Shown: positions 34,839 through 45,788 of the stretch, piece by piece
Position numbering within the stretch: position 1 is the stretch's first letter
How the letters are laid out: the number at the start of each line of letters is the position of its first letter
Assembly: GCF_013004105.1 (NCBI RefSeq)
Contig: NZ_CP053085.1
Location: forward strand, 496,001-560,000
DNA length: 64,000 nucleotides
Direction of reading: 5' to 3'
DNA from: Gemmatimonas groenlandica
Lineage (GTDB): Bacteria > Gemmatimonadota > Gemmatimonadetes > Gemmatimonadales > Gemmatimonadaceae
Program-made: the position numbers and the translations under genes
The notes under the pieces: generated by a model
What the model was told of the DNA's origin: nothing
What the model saw: only the letters and a program-made list of their open reading frames with translations
Databases searched by the model: none

Positions 34839-36427
34839 CGTTCGACGCGCGGCGCGATGCCGCCCAGTGTACGGCCGGCCAGCGTCGTGACCAGCAGATC
34901 CTGCACGCGCTCCACCTCACGCGTCGGCACCGTGAAGTTGTTGCTCAACATCGAAAACATGATGAGCCGGCCATCGGCCGTCGTCACATACCCCGAGAGG
35001 GAGCGGGCCTTGTCCACGGTGCCGGTCTTGGCGCGCGCGTTGCCCGCCGCCGGTGTGCCTTTCATGCGATTGCCGATCGTGCCGTCCACGCCGGCAATGG
35101 GCAGCGCATCGCGATAGGTCGTGAACCACGGCGACCGGCGCATCGCATCGAGTACTTTCACGATTGCTCGCGGCGTCACGTAGTCGTGCCGCGACAGTCC
35201 GCTGCCATCGCGGTACGCCGCATCGGCCGAGGTGATGCCCCATCCCGCCAACGTCCGTACGCCCACGGCGCGCGCGCTGTCGGCGGAGCCATCGCCGCTG
35301 GCCCGTAACCCCGACGTACGGAACAGCAGTTCCGCGATCTGATTCTGCGACGGTTTCTGCATGCGACGTAGCACGGCGGACAACGGCGCCGACTGCAGCA
35401 CGACCACCGTATCTGCCGCACGGCCGAGCGTATCCGCCCTGGCCAGAGCACGTCCGATTACCTGAACGCCAGCATCGCTTAGCGACTGCGTGAGTGCGGC
35501 CACATACGCATCGTTGGGATGTCGATACGACAGGGTAATCGATGCGCTATCACCCATCGCCAACGTGCCCGAGACCACCACGCGATCGCCGATACTGTCG
35601 TACACGGCCTCGAGGCGGGGCGGACGCGTACCACCAGTGGCCGACGCCACCGAATCGCGCGTGGTGGCTTGCACCAGCAGCCGTGGATACGCTCGAGTCG
35701 GCGCGCTCGTCACCATGACAGCACCACCCACCCGGGTGGACGCTCGCGCCTTCAGCACGAGCACGCCCTCGTTGAACATCAGTTCGTCCACCGCCGCGCT
35801 GTACGCCGCATCGAAGTCGTCGTACGCCCAGCCGAAACCCGTCGTCATTCCGGGGAACGCATCACCGACAGCGCGCACGCGGCCGGAGATGCGCGCGATA
35901 CCGCGGGCTGCGAGCGCGTCGCGTATCGGCACGAACGCGTTCATGGCCGAGCCGCCGCTCAGAGAGTCGCTCACGCCGGGATCGCCGCTTCCCGACACCA
36001 GCACGTCGCCTTGCCACGTCGTACCTCGCTGGCGGCCGTGTAACAGCACCGGCGTGCGCCACCGATGGTCGGGCCCGAGCGTCTGCAACGCGATGGCACC
36101 GGTGAGCAGCTTTTCGTTCGACGCGGGCATGAATAACCTGTCGGCGTCGTTGCTCAGAATCGTGTCACCGCGCTCAGCATCCACGATCAACAGCCCCCAG
36201 CGTGCATTGCGCCACATCGGCGCCGCCAGCACCGAGTCGACGATGCCCTGCAGAATGCCCTGCGTGGTCGGCGCCGGAACCACGGCGGCCGGCATCATGA
36301 TCGGTGCACTCGGCTCCGCCCGTGGACCGACCATCGAGGTCGTCGGGCCGCGCGCACATCCGGCGGCTAACGCGGCCCCGAACGTGAGCGACAGCACCGT
36401 GACGCCGAGTCTTGAAGGCACCATCAT
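34835..36427 (-). CDS. dacB: D-alanyl-D-alanine carboxypeptidase/endopeptidase, PBP4 family (S13)
   Basis: 530 residues. Lipoprotein-type signal (TFGAALAAGC), then the penicillin-binding fold of class C PBPs: catalytic SxxK in FMPASNEKLLTGAIAL, SxN in MQKPSQNQIAELLF, and KTG in NARAKTGTVDKARSLSGYV. A large insert with beta strands between SxxK and SxN is typical of PBP4/DacB. It trims or cuts peptidoglycan cross-links in the periplasm. It overlaps moeA downstream (GTGA) and the pterin synthase upstream (4 bp). Confidence 0.9.
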   Translation of the reverse strand: MMVPSRLGVTVLSLTFGAALAAGCARGPTTSMVGPRAEPSAPIMMPAAVVPAPTTQGILQGIVDSVLAAPMWRNARWGLLIVDAERGDTILSNDADRLFMPASNEKLLTGAIALQTLGPDHRWRTPVLLHGRQRGTTWQGDVLVSGSGDPGVSDSLSGGSAMNAFVPIRDALAARGIARISGRVRAVGDAFPGMTTGFGWAYDDFDAAYSAAVDELMFNEGVLVLKARASTRVGGAVMVTSAPTRAYPRLLVQATTRDSVASATGGTRPPRLEAVYDSIGDRVVVSGTLAMGDSASITLSYRHPNDAYVAALTQSLSDAGVQVIGRALARADTLGRAADTVVVLQSAPLSAVLRRMQKPSQNQIAELLFRTSGLRASGDGSADSARAVGVRTLAGWGITSADAAYRDGSGLSRHDYVTPRAIVKVLDAMRRSPWFTTYRDALPIAGVDGTIGNRMKGTPAAGNARAKTGTVDKARSLSGYVTTADGRLIMFSMLSNNFTVPTREVERVQDLLVTTLAGRTLGGIAPRVER

Positions 36428-36852
36428 GCATCCACCTCATACGTGCTGCTGAGCGTGAGATCCTCGGCGAGATGCACGCGGATCACGACGGCGGTGGTGT
36501 GCGCGAGCGCTCCCTGCACGCGCTCACAAATGAAACGCGAGAGATTCTCGCCGGTGGGAATCAGTCGCCCGTCCCCGAACTCGGGTACGTCGAGATTGAT
36601 ATTCCGATGGTCGAACCGGTCACGTACTTCCCGCTGCAGTACGCGGTCGAGAAAACCGAGGTCCACCACGAAGCCCGTCTCTTCATCGACCGGGCCGGCC
36701 ACGGTCACATCGCAGACGTAGGTGTGCCCGTGATAGTTCGGATGTGCGCACGCGCCGAACACCTCGGCGTTCTCCTGATCGCTCCAGTCGGGGCGACGAT
36801 AGCGATGCGCCGCGGCGAACGTCACGCGGCGGGTGAGTGACGTGCGCGGCAT
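36424..36852 (-). CDS. 6-pyruvoyl-tetrahydropterin synthase / QueD family
   Basis: 142 residues, T-fold enzyme. Zinc ligands His16 (TFAAAHR) and His41/His43 (NYHGHTY); catalytic Cys35 lies in ACAHPNYHGH; Asp81-His82 (RFDHRN) and Glu102 (PTGENL) are also present. The spacing Cys-x5-HGH is that of eukaryote-type PTPS, whereas QueD/CPH4 synthases usually have Cys-x3-HGH. It could therefore make a tetrahydrobiopterin precursor or still serve the queuosine pathway. No other queuosine or biopterin gene is near. It is coupled by a 4-bp overlap to dacB. Confidence 0.85.
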   Translation of the reverse strand: MPRTSLTRRVTFAAAHRYRRPDWSDQENAEVFGACAHPNYHGHTYVCDVTVAGPVDEETGFVVDLGFLDRVLQREVRDRFDHRNINLDVPEFGDGRLIPTGENLSRFICERVQGALAHTTAVVIRVHLAEDLTLSSTYEVDA

Positions 36853-36858
36853 GCGCGA

Positions 36859-37641
36859 TCAGCGGAACAGCGGCAGCGTAACGCCCACCGTGACCGTACG
36901 CGATCCGCGCCACGCCGAGCGGTTGCGCGTATCGGTCAGTACTGACGTCGTGTCCGCCGCCTTCACGAAATAGCGGTCGGGATAGTCGTACTGCCACAAG
37001 AAGTTCGTGAGATCCACGCGAATCATCGGTCCCTTGCGCGGCAGGTAGCGAACGCCGAGGCCGTACGAAAAAGAAAACTTCGTACCGAACTGGTACGATC
37101 CCGTATCGGCCGACGAGAAATCACTCACGATGCCCGCGCCGCCATTCAGCGACGGAATCAGTCGGTGCCACGTCTTCTTGCCGGTCAGTGCCAGGTCCAA
37201 ACCGCCATCCAGTTCGTGCGTGGTCACGCCCGGCGTACCGATCACGCGCGTGGCGCGCGGATTCGTGGGCAGCAGCAGCTTCCGTTCGGAGGGCGCCACC
37301 AGGTAGCGCACGTACAGTGACGCCGGCCCGCCGATCGCAATGTCGTAGCGCAGTGCCGCGGCAAGTGACGACTTGGGCGCGACATCGGCCGGGTCACGCT
37401 TCATTGCCATCCACCCACCCATGATCGACAGATTCTGCCCCAGCTTCACGTCTTCGAACGGACTGTTGGCGGGCAGGTGACCCACCTGCGCCGTGACGAC
37501 GGTCGGCATCAAGGTTCCCAGCGCGACCACGCCGAATCGGGCGACGGACCGCCGAACACGGGCGATGGACGCGGAGGACGACAACGTGGACGGCAGCGGA
37601 GAGCGCAGAACGGTAGACAGAGCGGTAGACAGAGCGGGCAT
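36859..37641 (-). CDS. Predicted outer-membrane beta-barrel protein
   Basis: 260 residues, no named family recognised. The N-terminus has a long basic/Ser-rich region, then a hydrophobic stretch ending TVVTAQVGHLP, a signal peptide cleaved near residue 51. The mature part alternates short amphipathic strands (ASLYVRYLVAPS, 'GTKFSFSYGLGVRYLP', MIRVDLTNFLWQYDYPDRY) and ends SRTVTVGVTLPLFR, with a terminal aromatic/basic residue pair as in outer-membrane barrels. The start shares a base with the gpmI stop (TGATG). The first codons are a 12-bp tandem duplication encoding LSTALST. Confidence 0.65.
   Translation of the reverse strand: MPALSTALSTVLRSPLPSTLSSSASIARVRRSVARFGVVALGTLMPTVVTAQVGHLPANSPFEDVKLGQNLSIMGGWMAMKRDPADVAPKSSLAAALRYDIAIGGPASLYVRYLVAPSERKLLLPTNPRATRVIGTPGVTTHELDGGLDLALTGKKTWHRLIPSLNGGAGIVSDFSSADTGSYQFGTKFSFSYGLGVRYLPRKGPMIRVDLTNFLWQYDYPDRYFVKAADTTSVLTDTRNRSAWRGSRTVTVGVTLPLFR
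37611..37634 (-). repeat. 12-bp tandem duplication in the barrel-protein signal region
   Basis: CGGTAGACAGAG occurs twice head to tail (plus-strand reading), giving the repeated Leu-Ser-Thr near the N-terminus. It keeps the reading frame. Confidence 0.75.
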
Positions 37642-39209
37642 CACACGGTGGCTGAAGGCGAGCGATCGTGCAGGTCGCGCAGGTCGCGACCCGTGATTTC
37701 TGGAGGTAACGCGAGGCCGAGCAATGCAAGCGCGGTCGGCCCGACATCGCACAGGGCACCGCCGCGTCGCAGCGGCACCGATGCATCGGGGTCGAGTATC
37801 ACGAGCGGTACCGGATTCGTGGTATGCGCGGTGTGCGGCTGACGCGTGATCGGATCGACCATGACATCGGCGTTGCCGTGGTCGGCGGTGATGATCAACC
37901 GCGCGCCGCCGCGCTCGGCGGCCTCGAGGATACGACCGAGGCACGAGTCAACGGCTTCCACCGCGCGGATCGCCGCTGGAATCGATCCGGTGTGGCCGAC
38001 CATATCGGTGTTGGCAAAGTTGCACAGCATGAAGTCATGCGTGCGATCGGCCAGCGCATCGCAGAGAATGTCGCAGACGCCGGCGGCGCTCATTTCGGGT
38101 TGCAGATCGTACGTCGCAACCTTCGGGCTCGGCATCATGTGCCGCTCTTCGCCGGGGAAGGGTGCATCGCGCCCGCCGTTGAAGAAGAACGTGACGTGCG
38201 GATACTTCTCCGTCTCGGCGATGCGCAGCTGTGTCAGACCGGCGTCGGAAATCACCTCGCCCACGAGATGGCGCATCGATTGATGCGCGAAGGCGACCGG
38301 GAAGGGAAATGCGTCGTCGTAACTTGTCATCGTGGTGATGGACAGCGCCGGACGCACGCCGGTATCGAAGCCGGTGAAGCCGGGCATCGCTAGGGCACGA
38401 AGCGTCTGACGCATCCGATCGCTGCGATAGTTGAAGCAGATCAATGCGTCGCCGTCGCGCATCGGCGCGAGGGCCGCGCCATCGGGCCCGGACATCACGT
38501 ACGGCAGCACGAACTCGTCCGTGGTGCCGGCGTCGTACGCGCGCTGCAGCGCCGCTAGTGCATCGACTTCCACGGGAGCCTCGCCGCGCACGGCGGCGCG
38601 ATACCACAGGCCGGTGCGTTCCCAGCGATTGTCTCGATCCATGCCGTAGTAGCGTCCGGATACCGACGCCAATTCCGCGCGGCCACCCACGTTCGCGAGG
38701 ATCTCACGCAAATAGCCCATGGCCGACTGCGGCGGAGTGTCGCGACCATCGAGCATGGCGTGCAGCACGACCCGCTTCACCCCGCGCTGTTGCGCCAGCT
38801 CCACCAGCGCCAGCAGGTGCGCGTCGTGCGCGTGGACGCCACCGTCACCCAGGAGACCCAAGAGGTGGAGCGTGCCGCCGGATGCGTTGACGCGATCGCA
38901 CGCGAGTACCAGCGCATGGTTTTGGAAGAAGCTCGCGTTCTCGATGGCACTGTCGATCCGCACCAGATCCTGCATCACGACCCGTCCGGCACCCAAATTA
39001 AGATGTCCGACCTCACTGTTGCCCATCTGCCCCTCGGGAAGACCAACAGCTCGTCCAGACGCGGTCAACAGGGTGCGCGACTCGTGGGCCCAGATGCGAT
39101 TCCAGTTGGGCGTGCTCGCCATCAGGATCGCATTCGATTCAGGGTCTTCCCGATAGCCCCACCCATCAAGAATGATGAGGGCAACGGCACGTGCGGGTCG
39201 CGCGGTCAT
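37641..39209 (-). CDS. gpmI: 2,3-bisphosphoglycerate-independent phosphoglycerate mutase
   Basis: 522 residues, glycolytic interconversion of 3- and 2-phosphoglycerate with two Mn ions. It opens VALIILDGWGYRED (metal Asp), has the phosphoserine loop GQMGNSEVGHLNLGAGR, 'HAMLDGRDTPPQSA', SVSGRYYGMDRDNRW, CFNYRSDRMRQTL, 'NFANTDMVGHTG' and ITADHGNADVM, all metal- or substrate-binding motifs of the family. The start ATG 39209 gives the normal length; a longer frame to 39257 adds only unrelated residues. No clear ribosome site. First gene of the operon that runs down to 32854. Confidence 0.94.
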   Translation of the reverse strand: MTARPARAVALIILDGWGYREDPESNAILMASTPNWNRIWAHESRTLLTASGRAVGLPEGQMGNSEVGHLNLGAGRVVMQDLVRIDSAIENASFFQNHALVLACDRVNASGGTLHLLGLLGDGGVHAHDAHLLALVELAQQRGVKRVVLHAMLDGRDTPPQSAMGYLREILANVGGRAELASVSGRYYGMDRDNRWERTGLWYRAAVRGEAPVEVDALAALQRAYDAGTTDEFVLPYVMSGPDGAALAPMRDGDALICFNYRSDRMRQTLRALAMPGFTGFDTGVRPALSITTMTSYDDAFPFPVAFAHQSMRHLVGEVISDAGLTQLRIAETEKYPHVTFFFNGGRDAPFPGEERHMMPSPKVATYDLQPEMSAAGVCDILCDALADRTHDFMLCNFANTDMVGHTGSIPAAIRAVEAVDSCLGRILEAAERGGARLIITADHGNADVMVDPITRQPHTAHTTNPVPLVILDPDASVPLRRGGALCDVGPTALALLGLALPPEITGRDLRDLHDRSPSATV

Positions 39210-39285
39210 CAGGTAATGGGGTAAGCTGGGAGGGTACCGGAGGCGCCATGGAAGCATGACACCGTCCGCGATCCGGTTTGGGATC

Positions 39286-39309
39286 GTTGGAGCAGGTCCA
39301 ACTGTTGGA
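39286..39309. promoter_or_regulatory. Three alternating GTTGGA/TCCAAC half-sites
   Basis: GTTGGA (39286-39291), TCCAAC (39297-39302), GTTGGA (39304-39309), in the gap between gpmI and the divergent wall cassette. The middle copy can pair with either neighbour, giving two exclusive hairpins or two overlapping operator dyads. Confidence 0.35.
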
Positions 39310-39374
39310 ATCTACTGGACGCCGCGACCGCGACACCACCGCCCGCCGGCTGTTCTGTCCTCAATCGAGCTCTG

Positions 39375-40034
39375 ATGCGCGTTCGTCGACGAAGCCTGTT
39401 GCTGGTCCTCCTGCTGCTCGCCATCGGCTTGTTCGATGGATTCCTGTTGTTGCGCCGGGCGCGCTATCGCGAGGAGTCCACGCGGCTGCGCGCCGGCATG
39501 TCCACGCTCGAGCGTACCCGCGCCGATGCCATTGTTTCCGCGCAGGCGGACCGGGCCGAGTTGATGTTGGAACTCATGCGCCGGCAGGCGGAAGGCGACG
39601 ACGCCCTGCATCTCGCCGTCAGCACCGATTCCGCGTACCTCGCGCTCGACCGCGGAGCCGCCCGGCTGCGCGAGATCAAGGCCCTGATTGGACCGGAGCG
39701 TCGCGTCGGTCTGGCCCCCGACACCGTGCACGTGGTGATCCCGCGTGGCGTTCGGGCCGTCCAGCGCCTGCTCACCACCAGTGATCGGTACGAGCTCCCA
39801 GCGTGGGTCTGGATCGATCGAGGCCTGCCGGTCCCGGCGGTGCGCGCCGATAGCGGCTGGGTCGGTCGCGGGGCCATCGTGACCTCGGGGGGGACGCTTA
39901 TTTACGCGCTTCCGGCGTCGGGGCCACTTGCCGACAGCACATATGTGATGCCCGGCAGCATTCGCGTACCTGCGGTCGACCTCGCCGCAATCCGCGAGAA
40001 TCTTTCCCCTGGCATGCGGGTCTACTTCTTCTAA
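39375..40034 (+). CDS. Hypothetical membrane-anchored envelope protein
   Basis: 219 residues, not recognised. It has a basic start and one membrane segment ([20 protein letters not shown], residues about 7-26), then a helical coiled-coil-like stretch (residues 30-110) and a beta-rich C-terminal half with '[20 protein letters not shown]' and PGMRVYFF at the end. Its last codon overlaps the ATG of the L,D-transpeptidase (TAATG), which itself has the same anchor-plus-helix N-terminus. It may act as a partner or scaffold for that enzyme. Confidence 0.65.
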   Translation: MRVRRRSLLLVLLLLAIGLFDGFLLLRRARYREESTRLRAGMSTLERTRADAIVSAQADRAELMLELMRRQAEGDDALHLAVSTDSAYLALDRGAARLREIKALIGPERRVGLAPDTVHVVIPRGVRAVQRLLTTSDRYELPAWVWIDRGLPVPAVRADSGWVGRGAIVTSGGTLIYALPASGPLADSTYVMPGSIRVPAVDLAAIRENLSPGMRVYFF

Positions 40035-40924
40035 TGACCACCACTTCGATCAATCCGCACGGCAGCACGCTCGCAGGGCGCCGCACCGGATGGCGCGGCG
40101 CGCCCCTCTGGCTCTTGCTGCTGGTCGCCGTGGCGGTCGGGCACGCGGCGTGGCTCGTTCGGCTGACGCTGCGCGACCGTTTTGAGCGCGACGTGGCCCG
40201 CATGGTATTCAACGACAACAGCGAGGCGCTGGAGCAGGCCGAACTGCAGGCCGGTCTCGCGACCGACAGTCTTCGGGCTGCGCTCGACGAAACGCCAGCA
40301 CCGCCCCCGACCGACTCCGATTATCTGGTGGTCTCGATCGCCGATCGCCGCGTCTGGTACAAGCATCGCGACAGCGTGCTCTTCACGGCCCGGGTTGCGA
40401 CCGGTTCCGGCAAGCAGTTGGTCATCAAGGGCAACAACAAGATCCTCCGATTCGAGACGCCCCGAGGGCGCCTCACCGTGCAGCGCCGGGATTCGGCCCC
40501 GGCTTGGATCCCGCCAGACTGGCACTATCAGGAGCAAGCCAACAAGCGCAGGCTCGGCATTGTACAGCTCGTTCGTGGGGTGCCCCTCCAGCTTCGCGAT
40601 GGATCCCAGATCATCGTGCAGGGAAACGACGTGGTGCGTCGGGGCGCTGACGGCACCGCCCGCCCACTCACGGCGAGCGACGGCCGGGAGATCGTGGCGG
40701 ACGGCAAGATTGTGATCCCGCCCTACGGCACCAACCAGCGGAAGTACGCCGATGTGCTCGGCACCCACCGCCTGTACCTCGGCGATGGCTACGCATTGCA
40801 TGGCACCAACAACCCCGCATCGATTGGCCAGGCTGTGAGCCATGGATGTGTCAGATTGCGGAACGAAGACATAGCCGCGCTGTATGAACGTGTCGCGGTC
40901 GGCACTCCGGTCTACATCTACTGA
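40034..40924 (+). CDS. L,D-transpeptidase (YkuD domain), membrane-anchored
   Basis: 296 residues. One N-terminal membrane segment ([18 protein letters not shown]), a helical linker, then a YkuD domain starting near residue 95 ([19 protein letters not shown]). The active-site motif is [20 protein letters not shown], with catalytic Cys in SHGCVRL. An insert of about 100 residues sits between the first strands and the active site. It would form 3-3 peptidoglycan cross-links or attach proteins to the wall in the periplasm. It is coupled to the preceding gene and followed by two M15-like wall peptidases. Confidence 0.87.
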   Translation: MTTTSINPHGSTLAGRRTGWRGAPLWLLLLVAVAVGHAAWLVRLTLRDRFERDVARMVFNDNSEALEQAELQAGLATDSLRAALDETPAPPPTDSDYLVVSIADRRVWYKHRDSVLFTARVATGSGKQLVIKGNNKILRFETPRGRLTVQRRDSAPAWIPPDWHYQEQANKRRLGIVQLVRGVPLQLRDGSQIIVQGNDVVRRGADGTARPLTASDGREIVADGKIVIPPYGTNQRKYADVLGTHRLYLGDGYALHGTNNPASIGQAVSHGCVRLRNEDIAALYERVAVGTPVYIY

Positions 40925-40971
40925 ACACCGGGTCGGCTATATTTCCTGACTGCCGCTCGATCGTCCTTGGA

Positions 40972-42006
40972 TTGAGCGACAAACCCGATTCCGTGACCCA
41001 GAAAACTCTCCATACCCAGCAGGCAGCCCAGGAGAAGACATCCTCCCCGCGGCGCCGTCAGCAAGCGCGTTTCACCCGGCTCGCCATTATGCTAGCCGGT
41101 GCGTCCGCATGCGCCGGATTAGTGGCGTTTGCCCGTCCCGGATACGCCGAATCCGCAGCGGCGCGCGCCGCTGCCCGGTCTACCTCGCGATCGGTCGCGG
41201 CCACGCCGCGCATTCCGCTCCTCGACTCCCTGAAGGGTCGTAGTCGCAAGCTTCGGGCCCGTTTTCTTAGCCCGACCCGCGCGGCCGGTATTCCGCTGTT
41301 GCGCGAACTGTTCGGTGACTCCGCCGTGTCGCGAGCCGGCGTTTACGCCGCCAACGACACCGCTGGTTCGTTTCACTTCATCACGATGCGACCCTTCACC
41401 GACAAAGTGCAGGGACGTATCGGCAGCTATCGCATCGGCTTCTTTCCGAGCGAGAAGCGCTCTATCCGATCGGCGGCCTACAGCAATCCCGATGGCTTCC
41501 TCGAAGTCACGGCGCGCAATCAGGACACGCCGATCTCGGAGCATTTCCGGCTGCGCGATTTCCTCACGCACGACCAGGCCACCGTATGGCCGAAGTATCT
41601 CGTGCTCCGCGAGCCGCTCGTCGACAAGCTCGAGCTCGTGCTGACCGAACTGCGCAGCATGGGCATCCCGGCCAATCGGCTTCGCGTGATGTCGGGTTTC
41701 CGCACCCCGCAGTACAACGAACAGGGCGTTGGCGCCGGCGGACGCGTGCAGGACAGCCGGCATCAGTACGGCGATGCGGCCGATGTGTACGTCGTGAACG
41801 GTGAGCGTGACTGGATGAGCGATCTCAATCGCGATGGTCGCATCGACACCCGCGATGCCAAGATCCTCGCTCAGGCTGCCGAGAACGTGGAACGCGATCA
41901 TCCCGAGTTCACCGGTGGTGTCGGCATCTACAAAGCCACCTCGGCGCACGGCCCGTTCGTCCACATCGACGTGCGTGGGACCCGCGCGCGTTGGGGGGCG
42001 CTGTGA
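40972..42006 (+). CDS. M15/DUF882-type murein peptidase with internal EF-hand loop (paralogue 1)
   Basis: 344 residues from TTG 40972 (GTG 40993 is an alternative). It is exported: basic region then LAIMLAGASACAGLVAFARP. The C-terminal domain (residues about 190-340) is the zinc peptidase fold of M15A/DUF882: MSGFRTPQYN, SRHQYGDAADV with His264 and Asp271, and GPFVHIDVRG. Between the zinc motifs lies DLNRDGRIDTRD (residues 284-295), with Asp/Asn at loop positions 1, 3, 5, 9 and 12, a calcium-binding EF-hand/dockerin-type loop. It probably trims peptidoglycan peptides. Its stop overlaps the start of paralogue 2 (GTGA). Confidence 0.82.
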   Translation: MSDKPDSVTQKTLHTQQAAQEKTSSPRRRQQARFTRLAIMLAGASACAGLVAFARPGYAESAAARAAARSTSRSVAATPRIPLLDSLKGRSRKLRARFLSPTRAAGIPLLRELFGDSAVSRAGVYAANDTAGSFHFITMRPFTDKVQGRIGSYRIGFFPSEKRSIRSAAYSNPDGFLEVTARNQDTPISEHFRLRDFLTHDQATVWPKYLVLREPLVDKLELVLTELRSMGIPANRLRVMSGFRTPQYNEQGVGAGGRVQDSRHQYGDAADVYVVNGERDWMSDLNRDGRIDTRDAKILAQAAENVERDHPEFTGGVGIYKATSAHGPFVHIDVRGTRARWGAL

Positions 42007-42989
42007 TTCGTCGTCGCGCGGCACTGGTGTTGAGCGGGATGGCCGCGATCACGGCGGCGATTCTGTATCAGCCGCCGGCGGAGCTGCTGGCCGGTTCATC
42101 GGCCGAGAGCGCCAAGCTCGCGGTACCGGTGGTCGAAGCCGGCCCCGAGTCGCGCGGCGTGAGCGGTGATGTGCAGATGCATTTTGTGCGTGCCGGAGAA
42201 CGCGTCGCGTTTCCGGTACGCGTGCGTGGGAACGCGCAGGGCTTCACGTACCAGTGGATTGAGGTGCGCAGCAACAGCTCCGCCGACGTCGCGCGTCCGC
42301 TGCGTGGTGACACATTGCTTGCCCCGCTCACGCCGGGATTCTACGAACTCGCCGTCACGCGAGCCGGCGTCGTGCAACGCATCACCGAGCCGCGACTGGC
42401 AGTGTTGGTTCCGTTCGAGCTCAAGCTCGGGAGCACGCTGAACGGCTACCAGATCGGCCGCTATCCCGCCGAATGGGCGCATGACGAGCAGGCGGAGCGT
42501 CCGGCCGGATTTGCCGAGGTGCGTGAAGCGGATCTCGATCTGCAGCTTACCCGCCACATCAAAGTGCGCGATTTCGTCACGCATGATCGGCAAACGGTGT
42601 GGCCTCGCTATGTGGCCGTCGACCCGCGCGTACTCGACAAGATCGAACTGGTCATGCGCGAGCTGGCCCGCCGTCGTGGTGAGGAGCGCATGGATTTCGA
42701 TGTCGAGGTGCATAGCGGCTTCCGCACCCCGATTCACAACTCTGGCGTCGAAGGATCCGCGCGCGACTCGCGGCACTTGTATGGTGATGCGGCCGACGTC
42801 GCGATAGACGCCGACGGAGACGGTAAGCTCACCATTTTCGACGCCTATCGGGTCGAGCAGGCCGTGGATTGGGTGGAACGGCTGCACCCCGAGCTCGCCG
42901 GCGGACTGGGCGTGTACAGCAGCCGACGCTTCTCCACGCCATATTGCCATATTGATGCGCGCGGCGAACGGAAACGCTGGCGCGGCTGA
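42003..42989 (+). CDS. M15/DUF882-type murein peptidase with internal EF-hand loop (paralogue 2)
   Basis: 328 residues. Signal peptide (ALVLSGMAAITAAILYQPPA), a middle beta domain, then the zinc domain with VHSGFRTPIHN, SRHLYGDAADVAI and TPYCHIDARGERKRWRG. An EF-hand loop DADGDGKLTIFD stands between the zinc motifs, at the same place as in the upstream paralogue. Shared segments such as TRHIKVRDFVTHDRQTVWPRY / FRLRDFLTHDQATVWPKY show the two arose by duplication. The GTG start overlaps the upstream stop. A role in wall turnover gated by Ca is inference. Confidence 0.82.
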   Translation: MIRRRAALVLSGMAAITAAILYQPPAELLAGSSAESAKLAVPVVEAGPESRGVSGDVQMHFVRAGERVAFPVRVRGNAQGFTYQWIEVRSNSSADVARPLRGDTLLAPLTPGFYELAVTRAGVVQRITEPRLAVLVPFELKLGSTLNGYQIGRYPAEWAHDEQAERPAGFAEVREADLDLQLTRHIKVRDFVTHDRQTVWPRYVAVDPRVLDKIELVMRELARRRGEERMDFDVEVHSGFRTPIHNSGVEGSARDSRHLYGDAADVAIDADGDGKLTIFDAYRVEQAVDWVERLHPELAGGLGVYSSRRFSTPYCHIDARGERKRWRG

Positions 42990-42995
42990 GCCGTA

Positions 42996-43022
42996 GGGCA
43001 GGGCAGCCATCCTGTCCCGCCC
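42996..43022 (+). terminator. Hairpin after the wall-peptidase pair
   Basis: 11-bp stem with one mismatch and one G-T pair (GGGCAGGGCAG / CTGTCCCGCCC), 5-nt loop, 6 nt past the stop of paralogue 2. No T run; a plausible terminator. Confidence 0.4.
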
Positions 43023-43053
43023 GAATGAGCGTCCGAGAGACGCCGGAGGTTCG

Positions 43054-43467
43054 ATGAACCCGTACGTCCGCGACCGAATCAATCGCAAACTCGACACGCT
43101 CGCCGACGAGCGACTGTATCAGATTCTTGATTACGTCGAGTTCCTGGAGTCGAAGTACGCCGAGAAGTCGGCCCCGGTAGCGAACGTCTTCACGCGGTTC
43201 GCCGAGGGCGTGGAGGACAAACTGCGCGCCGGCGGCGTCGCCGTGAGCACCGTGTCTGAAACGATGGGCTTCCTGAACAAGGCGATGGGCGTTCTGAACG
43301 GCGTCGCCCAGACCACCATGACGGTGGCGGGTGACGTGGTGAGCGCGGCCAAGACAGCCGCCGATCAGGTGGGTGCTCCGCCGCCAGCGACGACCACGCC
43401 GCCGCAGCCGGGCACGCAACCTGCACCTCCGGGAGTGCCACCGACCCCGCCCAGTGCTGCCGCATAG
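43054..43467 (+). CDS. Hypothetical protein with DUF2281-like N-terminus and Pro-rich tail
   Basis: 137 residues. Residues 5-40 (INRKLDTLADERLYQILDYV then EFLESKYAEK) resemble the short DUF2281-type helix often seen in antitoxin-like or regulatory small proteins. A helical middle (residues 45-105) is followed by a tail rich in Pro, Ala and Thr. No signal peptide. The ribosome site GGAGG at 5 nt is strong, suggesting real expression. It is followed by the DUF1232 gene; no toxin partner is visible, so a TA role is not supported. Confidence 0.6.
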   Translation: MNPYVRDRINRKLDTLADERLYQILDYVEFLESKYAEKSAPVANVFTRFAEGVEDKLRAGGVAVSTVSETMGFLNKAMGVLNGVAQTTMTVAGDVVSAAKTAADQVGAPPPATTTPPQPGTQPAPPGVPPTPPSAAA

Positions 43468-43515
43468 CGCAACAGCGCGTAGCGCGGCCTTGAACCTGTT
43501 GGACCGAGAGAACGC

Positions 43516-45731
<2,216 letters not shown>

Positions 45732-45788
45732 TTTCTGCGTCTGGTCCCTCGGGCCGGCGCCTGACGCGCGCGGAGAAATCGCCTCAGG

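Noticed and set aside
43044-43060. GGTTCGA sequence resembling a tRNA T-loop
   Set aside because: There is no cloverleaf around it; it is the ribosome site and start region of the 43054 gene.
43054-43467. Possible antitoxin because of the DUF2281-like helix
   Set aside because: No toxin gene is adjacent, and the Pro-rich tail is not typical of antitoxins.
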